Source: Clostridium felsineum DSM 794 (GTDB taxonomy: Bacteria; Bacillota; Clostridia; Clostridiales; Clostridiaceae). Taken from it: a DNA stretch of 64,000 nt. The number at the start of each line of letters is the position of its first letter. Within the stretch, counting starts at the first letter, position 1. The notes under the pieces were generated by a model. The model did not search any database, had not been told where the DNA came from, and worked only from the letters and a program-made list of their open reading frames with translations. The stretch lies in the NCBI RefSeq assembly GCF_002006355.2, contig NZ_CP096980.1, forward strand, positions 744,001 through 808,000, in the 5' to 3' direction. Positions 1-9,370 of the stretch are shown piece after piece. The position numbers and the translations under genes were made by a program.

Positions 1-697
1 TGATTATTTAGAAAAAGTTGCAAAATCAGAGTATAAGTTGTATTGTAATGAATGTGAGAAACAGGTTATAATAAGTAAGAAAGCATTTTTTAGTGATGCA
101 GCAATATTATCTAGAGTAATAAGAAAAGCTATTCTTTATTTAGTTAGTAGTAAATACAATTTTGAAAAGAAGCATATTGATAGTATTATAAAATGTCAAA
201 AAAGTGCCACTGGCAAGCAAATAAATTTGCCAAGTAGCATGATAGTTTATAATAATTATGGTGATATTTATCTTAAACTAAAAAAGGAAGAAAAATGTAT
301 AAGTAATAAGGAATATATTCTTAATATAAATGAAACTAATGCTATACATGAAGAAAAACTAATAATAGGGATAAAATTAATACATAATTCAAATGATATA
401 AATTTAAAGCAAAGTGACAACATAAAATATTTTGATGCAGATAAAGCAGGAAAAAATATAACTGTTAGATATAGAGTTGATGGCGATAAATTTATGCCTT
501 TGGGAATGAAAAATAATAAAAAACTAAAGGATATATTTATAAATTTAAAAATACCTAGAGAAGAAAGAAAAAAAATTCCTCTTATATGTTTTGGTGGTGA
601 AATAGCGTGGATAACAAAGTTTAAAATAAGTGAAAAATTTAAAATAGATAATAACACTAAAAAAATATTAGAAATAAAAATTGAAAGAGAGGAATAA
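1..697 (+). CDS. tilS: tRNA(Ile)-lysidine synthase, C-terminal part (5' end outside window)
   Basis: The frame is open from the first bases, so this is the 3' part of a longer gene. The last ~75 residues match the TilS C-terminal domain: a VRYRVDGDKFMPLG stretch, then KKLKDIFINLKIPREERKKIPL and an IAWI segment. TilS uses ATP and lysine to make lysidine at the wobble C of the CAU-anticodon tRNA-Ile2, changing its decoding from AUG to AUA. The catalytic SGGxDS P-loop lies upstream and cannot be checked. The stop is two bases before hpt, the usual Firmicute tilS-hpt-ftsH order. Confidence 0.88.
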   Translation, partial: DYLEKVAKSEYKLYCNECEKQVIISKKAFFSDAAILSRVIRKAILYLVSSKYNFEKKHIDSIIKCQKSATGKQINLPSSMIVYNNYGDIYLKLKKEEKCISNKEYILNINETNAIHEEKLIIGIKLIHNSNDINLKQSDNIKYFDADKAGKNITVRYRVDGDKFMPLGMKNNKKLKDIFINLKIPREERKKIPLICFGGEIAWITKFKISEKFKIDNNTKKILEIKIEREE

Positions 698-699
698 TA

Positions 700-1236
700 A
701 TGAGAGAAGACATTAAAGAAATATTGCTTGATGAAGAAAAAATAAACGATAAGGTGAAGGAACTTGGAAAGAAGATAAGTGAGGATTACAAAGGAAAGGA
801 TCTTATACTTATTGGTATTTTAAAGGGTTCTGTTGTTTTTATGGGCAATCTTGTAAAATATATTGATATTCCTTGTGCTATGGATTTTATGTCAGTTTCA
901 AGCTATGGTAATGCTACTTCCACATCAGGAATAGTAAAGGTTCTTAAAGATTTAGATTCAGATGTTGAAGGAAAAGATATTTTAATAGTTGAAGATATAA
1001 TAGATTCTGGAGTAACTCTTAAATATCTTATGGGACACATGAAAGGTAAAAAGCCAAATAGCATAGAAATTATAACGCTTCTTAATAAACCAGAAAGAAG
1101 AAGAGTTGAAATAGATGTTAAATATACAGGCTTCATAGTTCCAGATTATTTCTTAGTTGGTTATGGTCTTGATTATGCAGAGAAATACAGAAATCTTCCG
1201 TATATTGGAATACTAAAAGATGAGATATATGAATAA
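700..1236 (+). CDS. hpt: Hypoxanthine phosphoribosyltransferase
   Basis: 178 aa, normal length for bacterial HPRT. The PRPP-binding loop VEDIIDSGVT is at residues 97-106, and the flexible-loop region (SVSSYGNATSTSG) precedes it. The enzyme salvages hypoxanthine and guanine to IMP and GMP in the cytoplasm. ATG start with a GAGAGGA ribosome-binding site inside the end of tilS; the two genes are surely co-transcribed. ftsH follows after 87 bases with its own promoter. Confidence 0.95.
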   Translation: MREDIKEILLDEEKINDKVKELGKKISEDYKGKDLILIGILKGSVVFMGNLVKYIDIPCAMDFMSVSSYGNATSTSGIVKVLKDLDSDVEGKDILIVEDIIDSGVTLKYLMGHMKGKKPNSIEIITLLNKPERRRVEIDVKYTGFIVPDYFLVGYGLDYAEKYRNLPYIGILKDEIYE

Positions 1237-1250
1237 TTAATAGAATATTA

Positions 1251-1279
1251 TGTTGTAAACAGTTTTTTGTTGTGATACA
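1251..1279 (+). promoter_or_regulatory. Sigma-A-type promoter of ftsH
   Basis: TTGTAA (1251-1256), 17-base spacer, TACAAT (1274-1279) with a TG two bases before the -10. It sits in the hpt-ftsH gap about 45 bases before the ftsH start. Confidence 0.6.
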
Positions 1280-1323
1280 ATCTTTAAATAACACAAGTAT
1301 ATACATAGAGAGGGGGGCCTAGA

Positions 1324-3132
1324 TTGAAAAAAATTTCTAGTGCTACGGTCTGGATTGTAGTGTTCGTAGTAGTAGTTTTCACTATTTTAATGTTAGTTCA
1401 AGGTGGTAAAGCTACTAATACTGTAAGCTTTGATCAATTTCAAAAGCAGTATGTTCAAAATAATGTAAAAAGTTTTGAAATGAAAGACGATAAAATGACA
1501 GTTGATGGTAAGTATAAAGATGGTTCATCTTTTGAAACCATTGTACCTTTAGAGAGACTTAATCAATTTCTTGCGGATCACCCTAGTAATGGTGATATAG
1601 GTGAATCTTATGCAGCACCAGCTAATATACCAGTTTGGATAAGTTGGATGCCAACTATAATAATGATTTTAGCTATGGTTGTGATATTAGTATTGTTCAT
1701 GCAACAAACACAAGGTGGTGCAGGAAAAGGCGTTATGGGCTTTGGAAAAAGCAGAGCAAAGATGTCTTCACCTGATGATTTGAAGCAAAAAGTTACGTTT
1801 AATGACGTTGCTGGAGCTGATGAAGAAAAAGGTGAATTAGAAGAAATTGTTGACTTCTTAAAGCAACCTAAAAGATATATTGAAATGGGAGCTAGAATAC
1901 CAAAGGGAGTTCTTCTCGTTGGACCTCCAGGAACAGGTAAGACTCTTTTGGCTAAAGCTGTTTCAGGTGAAGCGGGTGTTCCATTTTTTAGTATATCAGG
2001 TTCTGATTTTGTTGAAATGTTTGTTGGTGTAGGAGCATCTAGGGTAAGAGACTTGTTTGAGCAAGCTAAAAAGAATTCCCCATGTATAATCTTCATAGAT
2101 GAAATAGATGCTGTTGGAAGACAAAGAGGAGCAGGATTAGGTGGAGGACATGATGAAAGAGAACAAACTCTTAATCAACTCCTTGTTGAAATGGATGGTT
2201 TTGGTGTAAATGAGGGTATAATAATACTCGCAGCTACAAATAGACCAGACATATTAGATCATGCGCTTTTAAGACCAGGTAGATTTGATAGACAAATTTT
2301 AGTTGGTGCTCCAGATGTTAAGGGAAGAGAAGAAATTCTTAAAGTTCATTCTAAAAATAAACATTTGGATGATTCTATACATCTTGATGTTTTAGCAAAG
2401 AGAACGCCTGGTTTTACTGGTGCTGATCTTGAGAATTTAATGAATGAAGCTGCTCTTTTAGCTGTAAGAAACCAAAAGAGTATGATAGGAATGGAAGAAC
2501 TTGAAGAAGCAACTACAAGAGTTATTGCAGGACCAGAAAAGAAGAGTAGAGTAATAAGTGAAGAAGATAGAAAAATCACAGCTTATCATGAAGCCGGTCA
2601 TGCGGTATTAATGGAACTTTTACCTAATTCTGATCCAGTTCATCAAATTAGTATAGTTCCTAGAGGTATGGCAGGCGGATATACAATGCATCTACCTGAA
2701 AAAGATAGTTCATATATGTCTAAGAATAAGCTTAAGGATGAAATGGTTGGACTTCTTGGAGGAAGAATAGCTGAAAAATTGGTTATTGGAGATATTAGTA
2801 CAGGTGCTAAAAACGATATAGATAGAGCTACCAGCATAGCTAGAAAAATGGTTATGGAATATGGAATGAGTGATAAGATAGGAACTATAACGTTTGGAAA
2901 AGAACAAGATGAAGTGTTCTTGGGAAGGGATCTTGGAACTAGTAGAAACTTCAGTGAAGAAATTGCAGCTAAAATTGATAGTGAAGTTAAAGGCTTAATT
3001 GATGAAGCTTATGTAAAAGCGGAAAACATGCTAACAGATAATATGTCAAAACTTCACGCTGTAGCTCAAGCTTTACTTGAAAAAGAGAAATTAGAGGCAG
3101 ATGAATTTAAAGAAGTATTTCAAAATGCTTAA
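1324..3132 (+). CDS. ftsH: ATP-dependent zinc metalloprotease FtsH
   Basis: 602 aa. Membrane-anchored AAA+ protease that degrades misfolded and regulatory membrane proteins. Two transmembrane helices (about residues 7-26 and 106-127) flank an external loop. Walker A GPPGTGKT is at 200-207, Walker B IIFIDEID near 255-262, then the second region of homology (NRPDILDHALLRPGRFD). The zinc motif HEAGH is at 422-426. The start is TTG, placed by a strong AGAGAGGGGGG ribosome-binding site just upstream; no better ATG exists. A nested hairpin terminator follows. Confidence 0.97.
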   Translation: MKKISSATVWIVVFVVVVFTILMLVQGGKATNTVSFDQFQKQYVQNNVKSFEMKDDKMTVDGKYKDGSSFETIVPLERLNQFLADHPSNGDIGESYAAPANIPVWISWMPTIIMILAMVVILVLFMQQTQGGAGKGVMGFGKSRAKMSSPDDLKQKVTFNDVAGADEEKGELEEIVDFLKQPKRYIEMGARIPKGVLLVGPPGTGKTLLAKAVSGEAGVPFFSISGSDFVEMFVGVGASRVRDLFEQAKKNSPCIIFIDEIDAVGRQRGAGLGGGHDEREQTLNQLLVEMDGFGVNEGIIILAATNRPDILDHALLRPGRFDRQILVGAPDVKGREEILKVHSKNKHLDDSIHLDVLAKRTPGFTGADLENLMNEAALLAVRNQKSMIGMEELEEATTRVIAGPEKKSRVISEEDRKITAYHEAGHAVLMELLPNSDPVHQISIVPRGMAGGYTMHLPEKDSSYMSKNKLKDEMVGLLGGRIAEKLVIGDISTGAKNDIDRATSIARKMVMEYGMSDKIGTITFGKEQDEVFLGRDLGTSRNFSEEIAAKIDSEVKGLIDEAYVKAENMLTDNMSKLHAVAQALLEKEKLEADEFKEVFQNA

Positions 3133-3138
3133 TATGTT

Positions 3139-3227
3139 AAAATAGCGATAATTAATAAAGATAGGTAACAGGATTATTTATATAAGTAAACTTGTTACCT
3201 ATTCTATTAACTTGTCGCTATTTTTTT
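3139..3227 (+). terminator. Intrinsic terminator after ftsH
   Basis: Nested hairpin: outer arms AATAGCGA (3141-3148) and TCGCTATT (3215-3222), inner arms ATAGGTAACA (3161-3170) and TGTTACCTAT (3193-3202), followed by a run of seven T. Confidence 0.75.
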
Positions 3228-3237
3228 GACTATATTA

Positions 3238-3246
3238 TGGTATAAT
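3238..3246 (+). promoter_or_regulatory. Extended -10 promoter of fhs
   Basis: TGGTATAAT, an extended -10 element (TGnTATAAT) without a good -35 at normal distance; a TTGACT at 3226 is too close. Implies a leader of about 95 bases before fhs. Confidence 0.5.
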
Positions 3247-3345
3247 AGTAAAGGCTAATGATAGGGAGTTAGTTAATAGAACTTATTTATTCCCTATTGT
3301 ATTTATATTAATTTTATTACATATAAAAAGGGGTGCATTTAATTC

Positions 3346-5016
3346 ATGAAAACTGATATTGAAATAGCTCAAGAAGCTAAAATGGAGCGTATATCTAAAA
3401 TAGCAGAAGGAATTGGTTTAGGGGAAGATGATATTGATTTATATGGAAAGTATAAATGCAAAATATCTTTGGATGTTCTGAAAAAAAACCAAGATAAAAA
3501 AGATGGGAAATTAGTATTAGTAACAGCTATAAATCCAACGCCTGCAGGTGAAGGTAAATCAACAGTTACGGTGGGGCTTGGGGAAGCCCTATGCAAGATG
3601 GATAAAAATACAGTAATAGCCCTTAGAGAGCCTTCTCTTGGACCTGTTTTTGGAATCAAGGGAGGAGCTGCAGGAGGCGGTTATGCACAAGTAGTTCCAA
3701 TGGAAGATATAAATTTGCATTTTACAGGAGATATGCATGCAATAACTTCGGCTAATAATTTACTATGTGCAGCTATAGACAATCATATTCATCAAGGAAA
3801 TAATCTTAGAATAGATCAAAGAAGAATAGTATTCAAAAGAGTTATGGATATGAATGATAGAGCTCTTAGAAATATAGTAGTTGGACTTGGCGGAAAAGTA
3901 AATGGATTTCCAAGGGAAGATGGATTTATGATAACAGTTGCATCTGAAATAATGGCTATACTTTGCCTTGCAAATAGTCTTATGGATTTAAAAGAAAGAA
4001 TGGGGAAAATTTTAGTTGCATATGATTTGGATGGTAATCCTGTATATTGTAAAGATCTGAACGTTCAAGGTGCGATGGCTATGCTTATGAAGGATGCAAT
4101 GAAACCTAATTTAGTTCAAACACTTGAAAATACACCAGCAATAATTCATGGTGGACCGTTTGCCAATATAGCACATGGTTGTAATAGTATTTTAGCTACA
4201 AAGATGGCATTAAAGCTTGGCGATTATGTAATTACAGAGGCAGGTTTTGGAGCAGACCTTGGAGCTGAGAAATTTTTAGACATAAAATGCAGATATGGTG
4301 GTTTGAATCCAGATTGTGTAGTGCTAGTTGCAACAATAAGAGCACTTAAACATCACGGTGGTGCAGCTAAAGAAGATTTGAATAAACCTGATGCAAAAGT
4401 TCTTGAAAAAGGTTTATCGAATCTAGGAAAGCAAATTGAAAACATAAAAAAATATGGTGTTCCTGTAGTTGTCGCAATAAATAAGTTTATAACAGACAGC
4501 GATGAAGAAATAAAGTGTATTGAAGAATACTGTGCTAAAGAAGGCGTCAAGGTATCTCTTACGGAAGTTTGGGAAAAAGGTGGAGAAGGTGGAATAGATC
4601 TTGCTAAAAAAGTTCTTGATACCTTAGAAAATGAAAAGAGTAACTTTAAATATTTATATGATGAAAAGCTAAGTATAAAAGAAAAAATGGATATAATAGC
4701 AAAAGAGATATATGGAGCTAACGGAGTACAATATACGCCTCAAGCAAATAAGCAAATAAAGGAAATTGAAAAGTTTAATTTAGATAAACTTCCTATATGT
4801 GTTGCTAAAACACAATATTCATTATCAGACAATCCAGCTCTTTTAGGAAGACCATCTGATTTTACTATAAATGTTAAAGAGGTTAGAGTATCAAATGGTG
4901 CTGGTTTTGTAGTAGTTCAAACAGGAAATATTATGACTATGCCAGGACTTCCAAAAGTTCCAGCAGCAAACAAAATGGATATATTTGAAGATGGGTCTAT
5001 AGTAGGTTTATTTTAA
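3346..5016 (+). CDS. fhs: Formate-tetrahydrofolate ligase
   Basis: 556 aa, full length. Makes 10-formyl-THF from formate, THF and ATP; in clostridia it feeds purine synthesis and one-carbon metabolism. The ATP-binding loop TPAGEGKST is at residues 65-73, followed by the conserved GLGEAL and ALREPSLGPVFGIKGGAAGGG segments; the C-terminus TMPGLPKVPAA is also family-typical. ATG start behind AAAAGGGGTG. Stands alone between ftsH and coaX. Confidence 0.97.
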   Translation: MKTDIEIAQEAKMERISKIAEGIGLGEDDIDLYGKYKCKISLDVLKKNQDKKDGKLVLVTAINPTPAGEGKSTVTVGLGEALCKMDKNTVIALREPSLGPVFGIKGGAAGGGYAQVVPMEDINLHFTGDMHAITSANNLLCAAIDNHIHQGNNLRIDQRRIVFKRVMDMNDRALRNIVVGLGGKVNGFPREDGFMITVASEIMAILCLANSLMDLKERMGKILVAYDLDGNPVYCKDLNVQGAMAMLMKDAMKPNLVQTLENTPAIIHGGPFANIAHGCNSILATKMALKLGDYVITEAGFGADLGAEKFLDIKCRYGGLNPDCVVLVATIRALKHHGGAAKEDLNKPDAKVLEKGLSNLGKQIENIKKYGVPVVVAINKFITDSDEEIKCIEEYCAKEGVKVSLTEVWEKGGEGGIDLAKKVLDTLENEKSNFKYLYDEKLSIKEKMDIIAKEIYGANGVQYTPQANKQIKEIEKFNLDKLPICVAKTQYSLSDNPALLGRPSDFTINVKEVRVSNGAGFVVVQTGNIMTMPGLPKVPAANKMDIFEDGSIVGLF

Positions 5017-5082
5017 AATTTACTTGACCATGCATTTTGAAATTGATAAAATAACTGTGTTGAATTTTCAATATAGGTGCTT

Positions 5083-5091
5083 TGATATAAT
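5083..5091 (+). promoter_or_regulatory. Extended -10 promoter of coaX-dus
   Basis: TGATATAAT is a perfect extended -10 (TGnTATAAT) 46 bases before the chosen coaX start; the -35 region is weak. Confidence 0.5.
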
Positions 5092-5136
5092 AGAGTAGCT
5101 TTAATGCTGCTCTTATTTTTAAGGGGTGTATTAAAA

Positions 5137-5925
5137 GTGATTTTAGTTTTAGATGTTGGCAATACTAATATAGTGTTAGGAATCTACAATGACAAAAAAC
5201 TCACAGCAGAATGGAGATTATCAACTGATATATTAAGATCAGCAGATGAATATGGAGTTCAAGTGATGAATTTGTTCTATCATGAAAACCTCAGTCCTAA
5301 TTTGGTAGAAGGAGTAATAATATCATCAGTTGTGCCTAATATAATGTATTCTTTAGAACATATGATAAGAAAATATTTTAAAATTACTCCAATTGTTGTT
5401 GGCCCTGGTATAAAAACAGGAATTAATATAAAATATGATAATCCTAAGGAAGTTGGAGCTGATAGAATTGTAAATGCTGTAGCAGCACATGAAATATACA
5501 AGAGGGCTCTTATTATAATAGATTTTGGAACAGCCACTACATTTTGTGCAGTTAGAGAAAATGGGGATTATCTTGGTGGAGCAATATGCCCTGGAATCAA
5601 AGTTTCTTCAGAAGCTCTTTTTGAAAAGGCAGCTAAACTTCCAAGAGTTGAACTTATAAAACCTGAGCATGCGATTTGTAAAAATACTATTTCAAGTATA
5701 CAATCAGGAATTGTATATGGATATATAGGTCAAGTAAGATACATAGTTGAAAGAATGAAGACTGAACTTCAAGAAGAAGGAGAAAAAGAACCTCTTGTTA
5801 TTGCAACAGGTGGTCTTGCTAAACTTATAAGCGAAGAAGCTGAAAATGTTGATGTAATAAACCCATTCTTAACTTTAGAAGGGCTTAGAATAATATATGA
5901 AAAAAATAGAGTTAAGGTGATCTAA
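5137..5925 (+). CDS. coaX: Type III pantothenate kinase
   Basis: 262 aa from the GTG at 5137. Phosphorylates pantothenate, the first step of coenzyme A synthesis. Family marks: N-terminal phosphate loop DVGNTNIVLG, the VGADRIVNAVAA segment with its catalytic aspartate, and DFGTATTF. The GTG was chosen because AAGGGGTG (5121-5128) sits at proper distance and the protein then begins ILVLDVGNTN; an in-frame ATG at 5104 would add 11 unlikely residues and lacks a site. The stop overlaps the dus start by one base (TAATG). Confidence 0.93.
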   Translation: MILVLDVGNTNIVLGIYNDKKLTAEWRLSTDILRSADEYGVQVMNLFYHENLSPNLVEGVIISSVVPNIMYSLEHMIRKYFKITPIVVGPGIKTGINIKYDNPKEVGADRIVNAVAAHEIYKRALIIIDFGTATTFCAVRENGDYLGGAICPGIKVSSEALFEKAAKLPRVELIKPEHAICKNTISSIQSGIVYGYIGQVRYIVERMKTELQEEGEKEPLVIATGGLAKLISEEAENVDVINPFLTLEGLRIIYEKNRVKVI

Positions 5926-6890
5926 TGAAAGTAGCTAATCTTAATTTAGAAGGAAATGTATTTTTAGCACCTATGGCAGGAGTAACAGATATAATATTTA
6001 GAAAGATATGTAGGAAAATGGGTGCGGACCTTTGCTTTACAGAGATGGTTAGTGCAAAAGCATTGTATTATGGTAGTGAAAATACAGAAGAACTTATGAA
6101 AGTTTCAGATGAAGAAAAATATGCTGCGGTTCAGATGTTTGGAAGTGAACCGGATATAATGGCAAAGGCTTGTGAAAAATTCAATGTAGATGATAAAATT
6201 TCTATAATAGATATAAATATGGGGTGTCCAGCACCTAAAATAGTGAAAAACGGTGAAGGATCTGCACTTATGAAAGAGCCTAAACTGGCATATGAAATAG
6301 TAAGGGCTGTAAAAAAAGTAGCTAATAAGCCTGTAACTGTAAAATTCAGAAAAGGCTTTGATGAGGATAATATTAATGCTGTTGAGTTTGCAAAAGTAAT
6401 TGAATCAGCTGGAGCTGATATGATAACTGTTCATGGAAGAACAAGGGCTCAAATGTACGAGGGAAAAGCTGACTTAGACATAATAAAAGCAGTGAAGGAA
6501 GCAGTAAGTATCCCTGTAATAGGTAATGGAGATATAATATCAGGAGAATCTGCAATTAGAATGTTAGAGTACACTAATTGTGATGGATTAATGATTGCTA
6601 GAGGCGCTATGGGAAATCCATGGATATTTAGAGAAGTAAAGAGTGCTTTGAACTCAAAAGAAATCATAAAACCTACCCCCATAGAAAAAATAAATATGTG
6701 TATATTGCATTATAAGGAAGCGGTTAAATATTATGGTGAAAATAAGGCAGTACGCGAAATGAGAAAAAATATAGCCTGGTATATAAAATCACTAAAAAAT
6801 TGTACAGATGTAAAATGCATGGTTAATTCAGAGGAAAGTAGCAGTAAAGTTATTAGTATTCTTGAAGATTATAGAAAAAATTTTGATTAA
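5925..6890 (+). CDS. dus: tRNA-dihydrouridine synthase
   Basis: 321 aa, a TIM-barrel FMN enzyme that reduces uridines to dihydrouridine in tRNA D-loops. Visible marks: the N-terminal LAPMAGVTD, the NMGCPAPKIVKNGEGSALM segment with the catalytic cysteine, VTVHGRTRAQMYEG, and GNGDI plus GLMIARGAMGNPW near the phosphate site (DusB-like). Translationally coupled to coaX through a one-base overlap. The specific subtype cannot be fixed from sequence alone. Confidence 0.93.
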   Translation: MKVANLNLEGNVFLAPMAGVTDIIFRKICRKMGADLCFTEMVSAKALYYGSENTEELMKVSDEEKYAAVQMFGSEPDIMAKACEKFNVDDKISIIDINMGCPAPKIVKNGEGSALMKEPKLAYEIVRAVKKVANKPVTVKFRKGFDEDNINAVEFAKVIESAGADMITVHGRTRAQMYEGKADLDIIKAVKEAVSIPVIGNGDIISGESAIRMLEYTNCDGLMIARGAMGNPWIFREVKSALNSKEIIKPTPIEKINMCILHYKEAVKYYGENKAVREMRKNIAWYIKSLKNCTDVKCMVNSEESSSKVISILEDYRKNFD

Positions 6891-6932
6891 AAACTGTAAT
6901 TAAAATTACATAAGGGAATAAACATATATAAA

Positions 6933-6989
6933 ACAATATATATTGACAACGTAAAAATGCTGTTTTATAATTACTTCAATATATATTGT
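6933..6989 (+). promoter_or_regulatory. greA promoter flanked by two identical 12-bp palindromes
   Basis: Consensus sigma-A promoter: TTGACA (6943-6948), 17-base spacer, TATAAT (6966-6971). The perfect palindrome CAATATATATTG occurs twice, at 6934-6945 (overlapping the -35) and 6977-6988 (at the expected transcription start). Start-to-start distance is 43 bases, about four helical turns. The promoter is certain enough; the operator role of the repeats is inference. Confidence 0.75.
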
Positions 6990-7038
6990 TACAATAATCT
7001 GGGGTATGATTCAATTTTTTGTAGAGGGGAGAAAAACA

Positions 7039-7515
7039 ATGAGTCAAGGAAAAAAATATGTTATTACTTATAAAGGTGTAAAAAAATTAGAGGAAGAATT
7101 GGAATATTTAAAAACAACAAAGAGAAGGGAAATAACTGAAAAAATTAAAGTTGCTCTTTCTTTTGGTGATTTAAGTGAGAATTCCGAATATGATGAAGCT
7201 AAAAATGATCAAGCGTTTGTAGAAGGAAGAATAGCGCAAATAGAAAATATGTTAAAAAACGCTAATGTTATAGATGAAAGTGATCTTAAGGGCGACATTG
7301 TAAGTGTTGGTTCAAAGGTTACAGTAAAGGACTATCAATTTGATGAGGATATAGAGTTTTTTATTGTTGGTTCTGCAGAAGCGGATCCTATAGAAAATAA
7401 AATATCAAATGAATCGCCTGTTGGCAGTGCTCTTATTGGAAAAAAGGTAGGAGACGAGATAGAGGTTAGTGTGCCTGATGGTGTTGATAAATATAAAATA
7501 TTAGCGATTAAGTAA
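7039..7515 (+). CDS. greA: Transcription elongation factor GreA
   Basis: 158 aa, the usual GreA length. Rescues backtracked RNA polymerase by stimulating transcript cleavage. N-terminal coiled-coil (KLEEELEYLKTTKRREITEKIK) with the family's acidic tip region (LSENSEYDEAKNDQ), then the FKBP-like C-terminal domain ending YKILAIK. The ATG at 7039 has GAGGGGAG in front; an in-frame ATG at 7006 would add 11 atypical residues. lysS follows after 19 bases, so the two form an operon. Confidence 0.96.
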   Translation: MSQGKKYVITYKGVKKLEEELEYLKTTKRREITEKIKVALSFGDLSENSEYDEAKNDQAFVEGRIAQIENMLKNANVIDESDLKGDIVSVGSKVTVKDYQFDEDIEFFIVGSAEADPIENKISNESPVGSALIGKKVGDEIEVSVPDGVDKYKILAIK

Positions 7516-7534
7516 ATAGAGGTGGGATAAAGTA

Positions 7535-9079
7535 ATGTCAAATGAAGAAAAGCAATTGACAAAGGAAGAAATAAAGGCAAGGAAGCTTCAAGCTAAAGAA
7601 GAAGCAAAGATGAATGATCTTTTAAGAGAAAGAAGACAAAAGCTTTCAGATGCTCAAGAGAGAGGAAAAGATCCTTTTGATGTTTATAAAATTGAAAGAA
7701 CACATACATCTAAACAAATAGTTGATAACTATGATGAGTTAGAAGATAAAAGTGTAACTGTAGCAGGAAGGCTTATGTCCAAAAGAGTTCATGGAAAAGC
7801 AGGATTCTCTGATATATTTGATAGATATGGAAAAGTACAGCTTTATTTAAAAATAGATGATGTTGGAGAAGAAAAATTAAAAGAGTTTAAAACTTTTGAT
7901 ATAGGAGACTTTGTTGTAATAACTGGAAAAGTTTTCAAGACCAAGACAGGAGAAATTACTTTACATGTAACTGAACTTGAGCTTATTGCAAAATCTTTAA
8001 AGCCACTTCCAGAAAAATTCCACGGTCTTAAGGATCCAGATTTAAAGTATAGACAAAGATATGTAGATTTAATAATAAATCAAGATGTAAGAGAAACATT
8101 TATGAAAAGAACAGCAATTATAAAAGCTGTAAGAGAGTTCTTAGACAATAAAGATTATTTAGAAGTAGAGACTCCTGTGTTATCAACTATTGCTAGTGGT
8201 GCGTCTGCTAGGCCGTTTTCAACACATCATAATGCTCTTGACTTAGATATGCATCTAAGAATAGCTACAGAGCTTTATTTAAAAAGATTAATAGTAGGTG
8301 GATTCGAGAAGGTTTACGAAATAGGTAAAGACTTTAGAAATGAAGGAATAGACGTAAGGCATAATCCGGAGTTTACAATGATTGAATTATATGAAGCATA
8401 TGCTGATTATAATGATATGATGGAAGTTACAGAAAATATGGTTGCATATGCATGTCAAAAAGTAAATGGAACTACAAAAATAACTTATGAAGGAACGGAA
8501 ATAGATTTAACACCTCCATGGAGAAGAGTAACTATGGTGGATATAGTTAAAGAACATTCTGGAATAGATTTTTCTACAGTAAAGACTGATGAGGAAGCAA
8601 GGGAAATTGCTAAAGAAAAGAAATTAGAGTTAAAGAAGGAATTAAAAGATTGTACAAAAGGAGATATTCTAAACGCATTATTTGAAGAATATGGTGAAAA
8701 GAAACTTATACAGCCTACTTTTGTATGTGATTATCCTGTAGAAATTTCGCCTCTTACAAAGAAAAAGAGAGGGAATCCAGAGTACACTGAAAGATTTGAA
8801 GGATTTATATATGGTAGAGAAATATGTAATGCATATTCTGAGCTTAATGATCCTATAGTACAAAAGGATAGATTTATGCAACAGCTTAAAGAAAGAGAAT
8901 TAGGCGACGATGAAGCATATCAGATGGATGATGACTTCATAAATGCACTTGAAATAGGTATGCCTCCTACAGGGGGAATGGGAATGGGTATAGATAGATT
9001 AGTAATGTTCCTTACAGATTCACCATCTATAAGAGATGTAATATTATTCCCAACGATGAAACCTACACCAAATAATTAG
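7535..9079 (+). CDS. lysS: Lysyl-tRNA synthetase, class II
   Basis: 514 aa. N-terminal OB-fold anticodon-binding domain (VTVAGRLMSKRVHGKAGFSDI) and class II catalytic core. Motif 2 includes FRNEG with Arg268; motif 3 is GMGIDR at residues 483-488. About 50 charged N-terminal residues precede the OB fold. ATG start with GAGGTGGGA. Follows greA in one operon and ends at a strong terminator. Confidence 0.97.
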   Translation: MSNEEKQLTKEEIKARKLQAKEEAKMNDLLRERRQKLSDAQERGKDPFDVYKIERTHTSKQIVDNYDELEDKSVTVAGRLMSKRVHGKAGFSDIFDRYGKVQLYLKIDDVGEEKLKEFKTFDIGDFVVITGKVFKTKTGEITLHVTELELIAKSLKPLPEKFHGLKDPDLKYRQRYVDLIINQDVRETFMKRTAIIKAVREFLDNKDYLEVETPVLSTIASGASARPFSTHHNALDLDMHLRIATELYLKRLIVGGFEKVYEIGKDFRNEGIDVRHNPEFTMIELYEAYADYNDMMEVTENMVAYACQKVNGTTKITYEGTEIDLTPPWRRVTMVDIVKEHSGIDFSTVKTDEEAREIAKEKKLELKKELKDCTKGDILNALFEEYGEKKLIQPTFVCDYPVEISPLTKKKRGNPEYTERFEGFIYGREICNAYSELNDPIVQKDRFMQQLKERELGDDEAYQMDDDFINALEIGMPPTGGMGMGIDRLVMFLTDSPSIRDVILFPTMKPTPNN

Positions 9080-9080
9080 T

Positions 9081-9117
9081 AAAAAATACGCCAAGGCTTA
9101 AACTTGGCGTATTTTTT
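9081..9117 (+). terminator. Intrinsic terminator of greA-lysS
   Basis: Perfect 15-bp stem (9081-9095 with 9103-9117) with the core TACGCCAAG / CTTGGCGTA, a seven-base loop and a T-rich 3' side. Confidence 0.9.
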
Positions 9118-9180
9118 ATGTTAATATTTAGGATTGCACACAAAAATATAAAATTTATGAAAAAAAGTTTTTGAAAAGTA

Positions 9181-9208
9181 TTGACTTTATATATCAATGT
9201 GATATAAT
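9181..9208 (+). promoter_or_regulatory. Promoter of tRNA-Asn (and possibly glyS)
   Basis: TTGACT (9181-9186), 16-base spacer, TATAAT (9203-9208), 27 bases before the tRNA. No intrinsic terminator is visible between the tRNA and the glyS leader, so this promoter may drive both. Confidence 0.65.
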
Positions 9209-9233
9209 AATATTCGTAGTTGAAACACAGGAC

Positions 9234-9324
<91 letters not shown>

Positions 9325-9370
9325 AATATAATATTTGTACAATGACAAAGATAAAAATTGTATTTTCTTT

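Noticed and set aside
268..657. Antisense open frames over real genes, for example opposite tilS, ftsH (1608-2096), ispD and hutU (61790-62143)
   Set aside because: They overlap strongly supported genes, lack ribosome-binding sites and show composition typical of complementary-strand shadows.
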